A stretch of 64,000 bases of DNA from Cyanoderma ruficeps (lineage: Eukaryota; Chordata; Aves; Passeriformes; Timaliidae), in assembly GCA_008694505.1 (NCBI GenBank), contig VZDJ01000041.1, positions 4,048,417 through 4,112,416 on the forward strand. Direction: 5' to 3'. Shown here in pieces: positions 30,701 through 45,700 of the stretch; position 1 is the stretch's first letter, and the number at the start of each line of letters is the position of its first letter. The translations under genes and the position numbers were made by a program. Below the pieces are notes generated by a model. The model did not search any database. It worked only from the letters and a program-made list of their open reading frames with translations, and had not been told where the DNA came from.

Positions 30701-33700
30701 TTTAAAATACGATAGAAATACATATATGGATAAGATACTTACTGAGCTATCTTAGCCACTAGGACTGCTGCATGTAAACATCCCCAGGCTCCAGCCTGAG
30801 AAAGAAATTTCTGACTCATATCACTTGATCTTCCAAGTGCAAAGCAGTCTCTAGCATCTTTTGGAAAACTTAACTCTTGCCAGGTGTTAAGAGCATCAGC
30901 AATATTGAGTGTTTCATCAAGGGCTTGACACCAATACTTAAAAGCAGCTCTGTAACATAAAATATACCATCATATTGCTGACATTTTTTAAAGTGGAAGA
31001 TAAGAACTGCTTCATTTTTCCTTTATCGCCTGAGATTTAACTAATTCTAATTGAGTCAAAAACTGAAATACAGTTATTACAACACAAAAAAAAAAAAGAT
31101 ACCATTCCTGGTCAAGAGGCTTAATGGGACTCAAATCATCAAGCCATAGACATTACGTCTTTAAAACACAAAAATGCATCAATTATTTGCTTAATGGCAC
31201 TTAGGTAGCTAAGAAAAATAAACAATTAAAAAAAACCCAAGGAAAAATAAACAAGGAAAAAGCCCTCTCAAAATATAGCTAATAGTAAGTTAGATGAAAG
31301 AATTTATATGGACTAGTGGACCACACAAGAACTTAAAAGACAGTTGAGAGGTACAGGACTGACAATTAAAAAAAATGAAACCATGCCCTTTTTTAATCCA
31401 GTAACTATGTACCTTTTATTTCCAGCATAAAAGTGAAGATTTCCAAGTTCATGTAGAGCCTGTACCTTGAGGTCTCTCTGGCTATTCATTTCAAGGATTC
31501 CTGTAATTTATTTTTATTCAATTAAAAAATATATTTTCATATCATTAAACCAGTTACTGAACCTTGAACAAACTTGGCATCAGTAATCATTCATGCATTC
31601 ACATGCAATTCAATGCATGAATATTTTTTAAAAATTTATTGGTCTTGTATATTTTACCGTCAAATGTACCATTTCTTATTTCAACTAATTTTGAAAGCAA
31701 AACTAAGATATACGGACCTGTCTCTCTAATCTTTTGTATTTTTGCTTATTCAGACCACTCAAATTTCTTCCTGTTCACAAAATAAACTGGAAAGCAGGTC
31801 ATTGGCCCTGCTAAACAACTCTGCCTGTAAACAGCACAGTAGCATATTCATAAGACTCATTTTTGGAACCCATGCTGCAAATAAAACCACTTAGAGCATC
31901 TGCGACCTACTACACTAGCCCTGTTTAGCCATACAGCAAAACCAGGTAGCAGCGAGGAGCTGTGACTGCCTGAGTAAAGCCATACCAGAATGTAAGATGG
32001 AAGCCAAGTAACAAGGTCACATATTCAAATGCACAGAACCTGAAAAGTCTGTTTGCTAGGAAAAAAAAACAAACTGCCATGGAATTAAAATGAAACTGCT
32101 AAACATTACATCAAATTATGAATTGGGGTATCATCAGCATAACACCACTGAAGTAATGCTTTTTTCATAAAATGAGATAACTGTAGAAATTATGAACCAG
32201 CTAGTGGCTTGTTTAGAAGTTTAGGATCTAATGCAGATTGCCTCAATCAAGAGGAAGAAGGTTGTATATTCCTGGAAACCAGCCTTCAAACAGTTACAGC
32301 TGTCTGACAGAGGAAAATAACAATAGAATAAACATATATAAACACAGATAGGCAGAATGTTGTTACTTCTTAGGTGTAAGTACAAATTTATGAAAATAAA
32401 TACCTATTGTTTGTTCATAGGAAGAGATAATTACTGAAAACTGTGACTTTGGTATTGGTCTACTCTCAACCATACTGGAGAAATTATATTTTTCCTGAGA
32501 AAGGTCAGTTGGTGTCGGTAGAAATATCACTTCATCTGCCATGTTAAATTTCAGCTTTCTGCTTGAAGAGATATGACTGCTGATTGCTCTTCCAGCATTT
32601 TCTAGATTAGAAAAGGGATTATGTGATCAGTTTGGAAAAGTATTATATTATTTCTAGCACCCCAAATATTTCCACACCATGTTAGTCATACAAATACACA
32701 ATTCCTTTGTATCCTATATCCATTTGGTTTCCTGTGCTATAATTCTGTGTGTCTCTTAATTAAACTCATGGGACATAATTCATTGGTCAGTGTAACCAAA
32801 GGATATGTGCTCTGTTAGTGAAAATAAACTTGGGAAGATCTGCCAGTCAGTCCTCTGACAGAGGTATGGCTGCAGACAGACAGGTGACACAGCTGCATGA
32901 AAAGAAATTTATCATCCAACTATTACACAAATCACAGGAAATAAGGCTTAGAGCTTGTGCTCACAGAACTTCAAATTTAACTTCATATTCTGTATTTTTT
33001 CTAGCTGTCAGTAACTAACACATGAATTTAGAAAAATCTGTTCCTTTCACTTCGCTACGTTAACTGCATATACACTTTATTAAGGGAGAAACATTTTGAT
33101 GTATCACTCACCTTGTGTGTGTGCAAGAAATAATGAAAGTAGTTTTCTGCTGTGTCTCAGTGCTCTGCTTTGATATTTAGATTTTTCTAGAGTTTCTCTA
33201 AAGCATTTCAGTGTATCATTCACATCAAGAGGCACACAAACTAGGGCTTTTGCTTGATTATGATCTAAAAGGAATTAATAATTATGGAGAAAAATTCTGT
33301 AATATATAAATAAATATTTTAGTAAATCACCCTGTAAAACATATTTTAACATTTTCACAACTTCCAAACTAAAGCATATTAAAACTTTCCTCTTTTTTTC
33401 CTGTTGCTTTATGAATTAAGCAAATTATTAACCACCAGGAATATTAATTCTGTGAGTAACAGTGCTGATTCACACTAACTTCTGGGTTTATTGCTGGATA
33501 AAAAATAACAAGAGAAAACTGGACCAAGACCACCACCTTGCCTCACTGTAGGTCATCTGGCACATGCTTTTCTCTGCTTTCAGACATAGTCTGAATATAT
33601 TTTGAACGATCTTGACAACATTACAATCCATCCAAAATATCATGAACAATAATTTGAAGACAAAGCCCAATTAATAATAAAAGACACATTGTAGGAGAAG

Positions 33701-36700
33701 TGAAAGAACTATGATAAGGAGGGGAAACAGCATTTAAAAAAAAAAAAAACACACCAACAAAATCCAGTATGAAACAAAGAAAAGACTTTGGGAGAAAAGA
33801 GAACACACAATACTGAATTGTGCTCTGACCTGTAGAATCCTTATTTGTCTCAGGATTAAAAAAGCATCCAGGAAAAACCCCTTCACTGGCAGAACGAGAA
33901 ACTGGCAGCTGTAAATTGTACCCTATGTAGTTTCTGCAACTCATCTAAAAAGAAGGATTTGTCTCATGATAACTGATTAATATTAAGAAAAATCAATGTT
34001 TGGTTCTTACAGATAAATATCTATATATTCAGTCATATGACAAAATAAAAAGAGGACAAATTAAGAAAGACATCAATGGCCCGTAACTAGTACTCTTGTC
34101 AGTGAGAGGTAAAACATTCACACCTAAATATTGGATATGTGTTTCGAAGTTACTGCACTAAACTTGTCTCTTATTTGGTATTTGCCATAATCATTAGCAA
34201 CTCCTCAATGTTCTGCAAATATTCCACCTTTTTTTCTCCAGATGAATGCATGCTTGCACAGAACCTGTCACTGTAAGCATGCCTAAAGGACATGTTGCCT
34301 TGGAAACACAATTGAATGCTACATACGGAGATACAAAATAGCTCTAAGCAAATAACAACAGCAGCCTAACTCTGGCAGAGAAACAAACTTCCAGTCTTCT
34401 ATAAAGGACTAATCCACAACCGACTTTTTATTTTGCTAATGTAGTTACACCACTTCAGAAGCAGAAGGACCAACAGAACTAGTTCTAGACTCTCTGAATG
34501 GCACTGATTTAGCCAGAAACTCCAAATTTCTTACCTAAAATCCTTATTACTATTACCTAACACTAGTCTTTAACCTGTAAGCTGTCTTTCAAAACTATGA
34601 TTACTTTTCAACAACTCAGTTATCAGCATTATGAAGAGGTTTGCTATGGTGCCCTTTTATAATAAAGGACCATTTTCTGAATGGCTGGGCAGAAGAGAGT
34701 CAGCAGGAGTCAGAAACTACAGAGCACCTGAGCTCCCCTTGTGAGCCACGAGTCCATTCAGAGTGCCTGCAAGCCCTGGGCATCAGTGTGCTGTCTCTAG
34801 GCAAGGCCACTGTCTCCTGAACCCCATGTTCATGTTCATGTTCATGTTCATGTTCATGTTCATGTTCATGTTCATGTTCAGAACAAACCTGTTTGGTACT
34901 CCAAATCCTACTTCCCACTCCTTGCCTTCAAGTCTTCCCTTTACATTAGTAATAGAAACACCCTAGATATATCCACAGTGAGACTGACTTCAGCAAAACT
35001 TCTTAGAAATAAACCTTACATTTAAAAAAATTGGAAAATTCTAATTTCTAATTCAATGAAAATTTTCCAATAAAGTACACTGTTAAGTAGATCTATAGAG
35101 CCATGCTTTTAATGAGAGGAACTTGCTGAGCTGCTTAGGGTTTTTTTGGTGGTGATCAAGTTTTTCAATTTTTTATCAGAATTGTCAGTGTTTGGTTTAA
35201 TTCAATTTTATTAACTTTCGGAGCAGTGTTCCAATGCAGAAACAAAGCAATATCCAAATAAATGTTTTAAGGTTAAAAGAATGGCATAAAGAACTAACAT
35301 GAAATTAGATTTAGGCTTATAATATGGAACGGGTATGTTGTGCATGGAAGAAATGTCCTCTGGGTCACCAACTGCTTTTGGAATCATGTCATACAAGTCT
35401 TTTCAGGCACTTCAATCAATTATGTTCATTCATTTCCTATAATTTACTATTTGGGAAGACTATGAGAAAGAACATTAATCTAATCAGTGAAAGTGCTTCT
35501 CCACATTTAGTTCACATTAAGAGTCAGTGCCCCCAGAAAGAAATCTGTTTCACCTTCTGCACATCATCAGACAGGTTTTTTGTGAAATGAGATTCAGGGC
35601 TATCTGTCCCACTGAACTGCTGTATCCTTTCCAGCAGCTGCCTCTGAGCGTACACCAGCAGCGGACTCACTTGTTCTGTGAACCTCTCACTGGAAGAAAA
35701 AACAAAGTGTAATAATTAAGCAATATAATGGTATATTAAACTGTATAAAGTTAACTTTTTAGTTTTTATTAGAGTTGGTATAACTTACTGTGTAAATATG
35801 TTAAATTGTACAGCTATGTGTACCAGTGCTTCCCACTTCTTCATTTGGTATAACAATTCTATTGTTTTAAGAATCAGATTACATATCCATCTCAGGTCAA
35901 CCACATTCACATCATCCAGGGGAGGCTGGGGATGAAGATTAGAACCACCATTCTCATCCACAATACCTCCTAAACAACTGGGAATGCAAAAGTTTCCTTC
36001 AGGATCCACAATCTACAGGGAAGAAACATTATTATGCCTCTTATTTTCAAATGTGTTTTTAGGACAAATCAATTACAGAGATTAGAAAGTACTGTAATTA
36101 TCTAAAAAACTTACTACAGAGAAGAACTTGGAGATACCAGAATATAATGCAAGAAAGAGAAAACTCTCTTTCTAGAGAAAATGTGCTAATAAAAAGTTGT
36201 CTTAATAAAAATAATTTTTACCTTAAGAGAACTGCTTGCTTGTAGGTCTATTATCATATCAATGATCATGTCTGATGCAAAATAAAATGGCAACCAGATG
36301 GTGTTCAAAAGAAGATCCCAGGTGATGGGAAATGCATCCATATGGGAATGAGACTGGTTAGCAATCAATTGAAATTCTTGAGTATAGTTCCAAAGTTCTC
36401 GGCAAGCATTTTGAAGCAATGTCCAGTGGCCACCACGGTGAGCAAGAACCTGTGTATACCATTCAAACTGTAATTATACCTTGGAAATGCAGAAATTAAA
36501 AGGTTCGTTCTTTTATTGTATAACTTAGGCATAAGTAATCTCTCAGAATTGCAGTCTAGGCATTATAGAACCTTAATTTTTACCTTTTCATAGAAACACT
36601 AATTTATAATTGAATTTAATTGTAGGTTTTGGTGTGAGAATAAGAAATAAAAATTAATTCACACCACCTATATGTGTGTTTTCACTTGGGTTTGGAAAGT

Positions 36701-39700
36701 TTTATGGGAAGAGTAGTTAGTCTGCATTTCCCTTCAATATCTGGTTCTCCTGTTTCTAGTGTGACATTCACTAAGACCTGTAAAGAGAAAGGTTAAGTCT
36801 GCAAGTATTTTCAGAAAAATTTAACAAACATAAGAAGGAAAGTTACAGAGGTGGAATGAAAAATTGAACAATTACATAAATTATTGTATGTTTAATAGAA
36901 ATCTCTATTATGATAGGTGATATGTCTGACATTTCATACATTGTACTTGGATATTTTTCAGAAGATGAGAAAACATTATTTTAAACCAGTGAAATTTTTT
37001 TGAGTTTTCTGAAGTGTGAGGTCTTTTCATGAAAAAAGTAGTAAGTACTATAACACAATGCTTAGTAGCATATAGTTTAATAAGAAAACAACCACATCTT
37101 ACCACTGCTCTTTTCAAATGCAAGAAGATGCTTGTAAAATGCTTCAGTAAAAGGGTATTTGATGGAAACTGGTCCTGTTCTTCATGGGTCTTTGTTATTC
37201 GACTTCGAGGCGTTTGACTCTGTTTATTTCTGTTCTTAGGGGATTTATTTGTAACTGGAAAAAAGTTCACTTATTAAAATTGAGTTGAATTTCTCAAAAA
37301 GAAAGAAAAAAAATTCAGCTAGGATTTTTCTGTGGTAGCTAAATACTTAAATGTTAGGAAATGTTAAGGTTAAGGCCAATGTTAAGGTTATCATGTTTGT
37401 AAGGTTATGATATTTAAAATATAAGATGCTTTTACTTGGGAATTGGGAGAAGCAGGGATGAAAACAAGTTTGACCAAAATAGTAATGGGTACCAAATAGT
37501 TTTCAGCCTCAAAGACAAAACACAGTCCTAACTAAAGTTCTAGGAAGAAATCACAATGGCAAGAAATCTCTTTGCAAGCTTGCAAGAATCTTTCTTAAAC
37601 AGAAGCCTCTTAAGCTCTTAAGGAGATGTTAGGAAGAAAGGAGGATTTCTGACAAATTCTGTGGTATGTGTACAATTCCTTCATCATTTTATTCACTATC
37701 AAATATCCCCCAAGGGGAAAGGCAAAGGTTCATGGTAGTGGAACGTGGTAATATCTGAAACTACAGGTTTCAGGCAGAAGCTAAATCCAAGCTATATAGT
37801 ATTTGAACTCTATGGGAAACTACACATTTTATGTAATTTTTTTAATCAGAACTGTTGCAAAGGCTAAGAGATAGTAAGCAGGACTTTTACCAGGTTTCAG
37901 CCAATTTCAGTGGTTCTCAGTGATTGGTAAGCATCAAGGCAAAGGTGTTTATGTAAAAGTAGGCTGTTACAAAGAGAAGCAGTGAATTCAAGTGCTAGTT
38001 TTTGTCACACCTTCTTGGAGAAGGCAGAGAGGACAGTTGCTTTTACCTAAGGAAGTCCTACATGGAAAGACAGAAGAATTTTGATCTTTACTGCTCTGGC
38101 AAGGATGTGTCCCTGAAGAGCTATTGAAAAGACCAGGACTGTGATTACTTGTTGAACTTCTGGTGCCTATGCAGACTTTGTGTTTACTTGTACACTACCA
38201 CTAATATATGAGGAAATCAAAATCCTGTATTTCACAATTACCCACAGACCGAAGCCTTTTGGCTCCTGTTGAAACCTCATAGGACTAAAAATAGCTAGAA
38301 TAATGAATGTCAGATGTGAAAGACAGAGAAATGAAATAAAAGTAGTAGAAAATAAATTGGTCCTGAGGTAGCTTCTGACACAGGGAAACACTGGGGAGAA
38401 AGTTAATTAATTTTAATTAACTTAATTAAAGTTAATAAAAGAAAATAATTTACTTTAATTTTAAGGAAAATTAAATTTTATTTAAATTTGAAAAATAATA
38501 ATAAACTTCCGTGTATAACTTTAAAAACTACTTACAGAATGACCCAGGAAAATTTTGACCTGCTAGGAAATGTAAAGGAAACTTCCAACCAATTACAAAC
38601 CTCAGAAACTGAAAGAAATTATCAATGCATTCAGAATAATTTGGCATATTATCAATTTAATATATGTAGGTAGTGTGGTATCTGCAAACCTAAAGCTAGT
38701 ATCATTAATTTTTTTAAACTTATAAACTTGTTAATAAAGTATAGGATAAAGAATAACTAATTGATAAAATGGAACGTATTTATTAATAGATTAGGCAATG
38801 CTCAGAATTATTAGATATGCCACATCACTTACTATGATTTCTGTTATACTAGGTATGCCAAAAAAATACAGAGAACAACTGAAACCTAGAAATGTCTTCT
38901 ATTAACTTGGCATGACTGACTGTTTTTCCAAAGGTGATGTGGACGACTAATGATGGAGGTCAAGACTGACAGAAATCAAGATAAACAAAAAGTTAAGCTG
39001 AAAATGATTTTCAGTTGTGCACCAATAAAAATTCTTACAGGTTTGGGTTTCAGTCACTTCTGACATTTCAAGGAGAGGAGGAGTTGGTTTTCCTATGTTA
39101 TCCTCTACAGCATCTCTCGCCATTACAGTGCCAGAATTGTTTAATGAGAATATCTCAGGATCCAAAATATTGTAACTGCAGAATGGGAGAAAGAGAAGAA
39201 AACAAAAAAAAAAACCCCACATACAATATAAAAAAGAATTTTGATATACATACACAAAATTCAGTTTCTCAGAAGTGATTACTTTCCAGCAGCTTTAGGA
39301 ATAAGAAATAATGAATGATAGCCAAATATTATAAGGAACCAAAAAATAGTATAGTATATTTCAAAGCTTTCATCTCACCAATGAAGTTAGTGATCAAAAC
39401 TGTACCTGATGTCCATAGGACGAAAAGCAAAACTTTTTACATAGTAACAAGCAATTTGTATTTGAAAGGTGAAGTGTTCACATGAATATATTGTAATTCA
39501 GATCTGTCTGCATTAAGAGCAATAACACAATAATCTATATTAATAGCAATCGCTGATAGTGCAGTAAGATGTACCTGTTCAGATGATGTGAACCACTAAT
39601 TCCAATATTATATTGCTCTTCCAGGTTCTTCATAAATAAGTGGTAGTGTGCAACTGCCAGATAGATATTCATCTGGGACTTCCAGGGCATCTCTTCAAGA

Positions 39701-42700
39701 CACATTTGACAAAACTTACTTCGGGTTACATATTTACTCAGCAGCATCACTAAGGTTTCATGAGCTAATTTCTTCAACTTATCCTTCCCTTTCCTACACC
39801 AAAACATAAGAAGTTGCAAGAAATGAAACTGTTTTCTTGAAGTTCTAGAAAATAAAGTCCTGGCAAAGATACACAGAAGTATCCCATTGCATATCCCCAG
39901 GTTATATGCATAAGCACATAAGCATATGATGTATTTCTAGCTAAAAGACTTTTGTTTTAGTCAAGAAAAACAACCATGCTTTCTTTTTTTAAATGCACTT
40001 AACACACAATAAATCCTATTTTATATTTTACCAACTTCTATAAAATATTTGTCTTAGTACTTTAAAAAGTTTAGCTCAGTTTGAAGTTATTTGTATCTGA
40101 ATTGTACAAAGAGATTATTATAGGAAATAAAATGTGCTTCAAAATCAATTCAGGAGGTTCTTCTATTACACTATAAATATGGGGTTCGTGGGGTTTTTTG
40201 GGTTGGTTTTTTTTTTTAATTGCTTTGCTTTGGTAGTTAAGCACCTCCAATATGAAGAGAATATGGTATTTCAAATCTGGATGCCTGCCTTTAATTTCCA
40301 GCCAAAACTTTTTAAAGTTTCCTTGACATATGAAGAAATTCTCTATTACTTCACAAACATACAGTGCTATACTCAAACCAAGTCTCTTTTTTTTTCTTTT
40401 TTTTTAAATTAACTGTAAACCAATCCCTTTCTTAATCTAAATTATTTTTCTGCCTGTTTTCCACCTTTAAAATGTGGGCAGAATAGCATACCACATACAA
40501 TTTTGATTATATTATACAGCATGACTATTGTGTAAGACACAAAAGAGTAGCTGATAAAACCCCAAGATTTAACATCCCCTCTTCTGCTGAAAGCCATGAA
40601 AATCATTTTAAGTAAGGTAGGTTTTCCTCTGTCAAGGAGAAATAAAAACATTTTTTGGATGGTTTAGGTGAATATTTAGAAGATTATATGGAAACTTTTT
40701 TAGGTTATTTAAAACACTTCCAGAATCAGTTATATAATTGCTTATATGCAAATATTTATAATTTCCTATTTGCTAATTGCTGAAAGCATAAGTGATCAAA
40801 GGACCAAGTTATGAATACTACACATTCTTTTAGGGCAGAAAGTAATGTTATTGACAAGTTAACCAAATATAAACAAATAATAAGTATTTTTTATTAGCTT
40901 TGTAGCAGGTAAACTCCCCAACACAGTTTTAAAAGTATTATAATACACAGATAAGCAGAGCTTTTCCACTTTCATAAATCAACATGCTCAAGCTAACACA
41001 ACTGAAACACAATCTTTGATTATTAATACAAAGACTTGAAATCATTAAAAGCTATTTTCTTAAACAGAAATGCAACAGATTTTGTTTCCTTGAGTGGAAA
41101 CCAATTGTGTACTAAACTAAATCAGAAAAGTGAGAGGACTCTGCAGAAATTAGTCTCTTTGATATAAACCAAAAATTAAAATACATACTTAATTGTAAAC
41201 TAAATTTCAGTCAAAATATTTTTTTCTCTATATGAGCCTGACAACTGTGTTTATTTACTTTTGTGTTTCTGGAGAATTCATTGCATCTGGATTTTTCATT
41301 AAATACTCTCTAAGAGGTCCTTTCTTAGGCATGGCTTTTTTTGTTGGTTTCTTCAAAGGTGATGCCTTTGGTTTTTTTGAAGGTGAGGTATCCTTTCCCT
41401 TAAAAAAAAAATTGCATCAAAATTTTAAATATACTTCAAATAATTATTTATACCTACATTATGAATTACTTGAATTATAGAGCAGTTTGGCCTATGTAGG
41501 AAGAGAACATTAAAAAAAATAATCCTGGAAATGGTTGTCAAAATAAGACTGCAAAAGAAATACTTAAAAATTCCAGAAAACTTCACAATTTTTTGGGGAA
41601 AGTATATGTCAAATGCCTGACACAAAGAAACCAGCCAGGACCCTGAACAATTTTTTTTTAATATTCCAGTGTTTTCATCACAGAAATAATGATAGTTCTT
41701 TTCCTAATATTATAAACAGTAAAATTTTGCAATGCAAAAACTGAGACAGAAAAACCCTTTTCCTAATCTATCTCAGATGCTAGATGTATTACAACATTAC
41801 TAGAGGATTATGAGGGAGAAAACTCTTCCTCCAAAACTAATCCATTAAGATTATTTGTATCTTTCAGTAAAATTAAAAATTTATTTTAAATTCATTCTGA
41901 ACAAAAAGCCTTCATTGTGCAATTAGAATATCTGCACAAGGTGTTAACCATGAACAATTACTCACAAAAAAGTGTAAGTACATATTGTACATTAAGGCCT
42001 GAGCTGATCTCCTTTTCTGAATGTGATGGTACCCAAGACATTTCCTATTACCACCATGTTATTTTAAAGGGAGTAAGGAAAGGGAAGTTTCTTCTGATTT
42101 TGGGATACCTTCTTCTGACTCATCTCAAATTCTCACAATTGTTGGTCTTTCAGATGAATCCCATGCCAGATTTTCTTCCTGGTTTTAGGAGTGCAGAGAT
42201 CAGCTCAGGACTAGAGTTTGTATCCCAAATTTTAGCAACTGTGGATGAGGTTTTTATGAAACAATTTTTAAAAATTTATTTTGTTCCTATGGTATTGCCA
42301 CCCAGTAAAAACACACAACTCCTTAAAAATAAAACTCACTTTCTGAACTCCTGCAGCACTTGTGCTTTCACCCAGAGTGAGAGATCCTGCTTGTTTTAAA
42401 ATTCCATCAGTACCGAGGAAGTTCTCATTCCTCCTGATAAAAAATATTTTTTAAATCATCATCATCATCATCACGATCATCATGTTAAACTTCTTTTATA
42501 GTAGAAGGTTATCTTTGGGAACATATAGAGCACTTAATGCAGTTCCTATTTCATTTGCAGTTTTAAATTCAAAAGATTTTCTTTTCTTCATCCTCTTCAG
42601 AAAACAGGAAGTGTTCATTTTCTAGGTTTATTATAGAAATCTGAATTTGTGAGTAACAACTCTATCACCTTCCTAGAGCCTAGTAAAACAAAACTGTTTT

Positions 42701-45700
42701 CTTCATTACTCAAATTATACTACAGAATTGTGCAAATAATTTCTTCACATCCTATTATTTTGGTCTCTTGCAACCACAATTCCTGTTCCCTAAAATATAT
42801 ATCTCATTTTCACTGATTATTTTATTTTCATATTTTAGAAATACTGATGTGGTTTTTTAAAACCGGGATTTTTCAGGCAATTTGAAATTAGCTCCATTTA
42901 TCTTTTCCCCACAGAATTTTTTTTTGACACTATAGTAGTCAGTTTGCTTTTGATTTAATCCATACCTTCCCAAGCTATGGTACCACTCCATAATAATATG
43001 GGAAATCATCACAGTATTACATCTCCATGTCCAAGTCACAATACAGTATTTACTGTAGCTGTGTAATCCTCTGTGTTCATGGAACTTCTGCAGACTAGGA
43101 GTCATGGAAATTACTCCAGATGGGTCTTCTGACATGTAAAACTTACCATTTCTTTTGTAACTGTGACTCTCATGACCCTAAGCAGTAGTTTTTCACTACT
43201 ACTGTTACCTTTTCAAGTGAACTTCCACACCGTCTGCCCACTCCAGAACACATTGAAACTTCTCTTCATTCAGGACTTTGTGCAAAAGTTGAACAAAGAA
43301 TTCAAGGAAACGTGTTTGCCCTCTGAATTTAAGCACTGTGACAAAGTAACAAAACACAGGTGTTTATGCTCTACAGGATTCTGAATTCACCTAGAAGTAC
43401 AGTCAGGTATGTCTCAAAGCCCTTATTTATGTCATGTTGTATACTCATAGTGACACCAAAATCAGGGATACACAATGGCAGTTGCTAAATGCTTCTTGTG
43501 TCTGGGCATCCAGAATCACAAGCTCACTCTAATACACTCCTAGAATTACAAACATTATAGAGATAGAGATTCCTGTAAATTCCTCTTCCAGTAAAATAAT
43601 GTGGAAATGGGGTATCTCAATTTTAAAAGAACATTTCATACAAAGAGAATCTTTGAAAACTTGGCACAATTTTTTTAAAAATTTACTTTTTTCTAGGGTT
43701 ATTAGAAAACAATTATTTAATTTAAAATATTAATATTTCATATACTTAGCATCAACACCCCAAATAATTGGTTGCATTCACTTCTCATCTTATAAACACT
43801 CTCCTGTTTATATTGAGAGCTTTTTATAAGCTATGTTTCACTTGTTCTTGCATATTTGAGAATCAAATTAATATAACATTCCCACGAGCTTATTCCAAAA
43901 AAGAATGAGATTGCTTTACTGGCAACTGTCTGAAGTGAAGGAGTCTTTACCATTAATATAAGCACCAACTATCCCTACCTTCTCGATAAGCACGCTCTGA
44001 CATCCAACATGATATTACAGGGTAGAGGAACAAAGGACATTCCTTTCCTGTAAGCTGTGTTCCAGGACCTGCATCAACAACCAAATGAAAACCATTATGA
44101 AAAGCAGTGAGAACATGCAATACAAACTCCGCCTATAACTGACAATTAAAGAAGTCTTTCTCTAGCACAGAGTTTGCTTTTAAATCTCTCACTGTTGTTC
44201 AGGGAGAAATTCAAATGCTTGTTCTTTTCTTCTAATGTAAGTAGCTGCACAACTTAAAGAACTTACAGATGTGACTGATGAACTTACAGCTACTAGACTA
44301 ATATGGAGGATGTCTGGAGCTCATCAGAGGTCTAACAAAGAGCCATGAAAATCATATGTGGAGAAGAATGTGCAGAAAAAGGACATGTCAAAAAATGTAT
44401 TTTAGGCTATATAGCAAGAACTGATCAACTGATATTGCTATTGTCTAATGCTTACATTCATGCTCTGCATATGGACAACATAAGCAGGTAGAGGATTCTT
44501 TTCTATTAAGCTAAATATTTACATAAATATATGTATAGCAATTCATTTATATTCTATAAACAATACATTTTGTATAGAATACACAGATATTACTTGTATA
44601 CAGAATATATAGGACAATAACTTGGATTCAAGTTTCTGGCAGTTAAACAAAACTGCATTACCAGCTGATGAGCACCAAAACAATGTTACATGTAGTACTT
44701 GCTATTTTTCCGTAATAAAGAAACACAGTCTACAAATTTTGTACTTAGACAAGTTCTGTGGTTGAAAAACATCAATGCAGCAAATCCCTGAAAAATGCAA
44801 GATTAAAAATGCAATCTGGAGCCAGTTATTATTGTGGATCAATAGTTACAAACTCCAGTGAGAGCAGTCAGTTTAGGTCTGTTGAATGTAAATGATGTCC
44901 AGTTAAGTGGGACAGCCATCAGACTTTTTATATTTTTTTTAGGATGCCCTTTCTTAGTACTCTCTCCCAAAAGACAAGTTCAAAAACACGTCGCCCCAAA
45001 TAAGCATTTTCACAAGGAAAAATATGTCCCAAAAATGTTTTAATAGGAAAAGATTTGAAATTTCAGAATTTAAATTATACTCTGTGTGAAACATTTTGGG
45101 TTTTTCTTCTTTAGAAAGAAGCAGAGTCAGCTCTTTTCCATTTTTCTTGCAGACTATCATCAATGGAATGCTGTGTAGATCCAATTATAATGATTTCCTA
45201 TGACAAGGCTTTTTCCAAAACATTTTTAGCAGCATGCCCTACAGGTGTGCACAATGCCCTAAACCTTTCAAACATATGTGTAAGGACAGCTGCAAGCTTT
45301 GCATGGCCACACCAAAAGGCTTCTTCTGAATTTGTGTCCTGAAACTATTGACAAATAGGCTATTTCAACAACAGAGCAGACTTTAGTGATCAATTATTTG
45401 CCAGCTACTGAAATTCTGGGTTTTTTCTAACTGTTCAATCCATTAATTTAAATTTCTATTAAGTAATCAACATGATTTTCAATTAGCTCATGAAATTCTT
45501 TCCTTATGTGATGTGTTCTGCAGGAATGTAGGCGTCAATGTGAGCAATAATGAAGGATTATTGCACACATTAATGAAGTATTTGCATCCCTCCCTTATCC
45601 TATTTTTCACAAGTATGCTTTCTCTTCTGAACAAATGCATTTACAGAGATGATGGATGATAACTAGGAGTGTAGTCTTGTAGCAAAAGCGAGTTGCATAC

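Noticed and set aside
34700..34966. Open frames of His-Glu or Met-Phe repeats
   Set aside because: Produced by the CATGTT microsatellite, whose period of six keeps any frame open.
41917..42399. 160-residue plus-strand open frame, the longest in the window
   Set aside because: Lies in an intron, has no recognisable domain, ordinary AT-rich composition, and no splice or promoter context. Probably chance.
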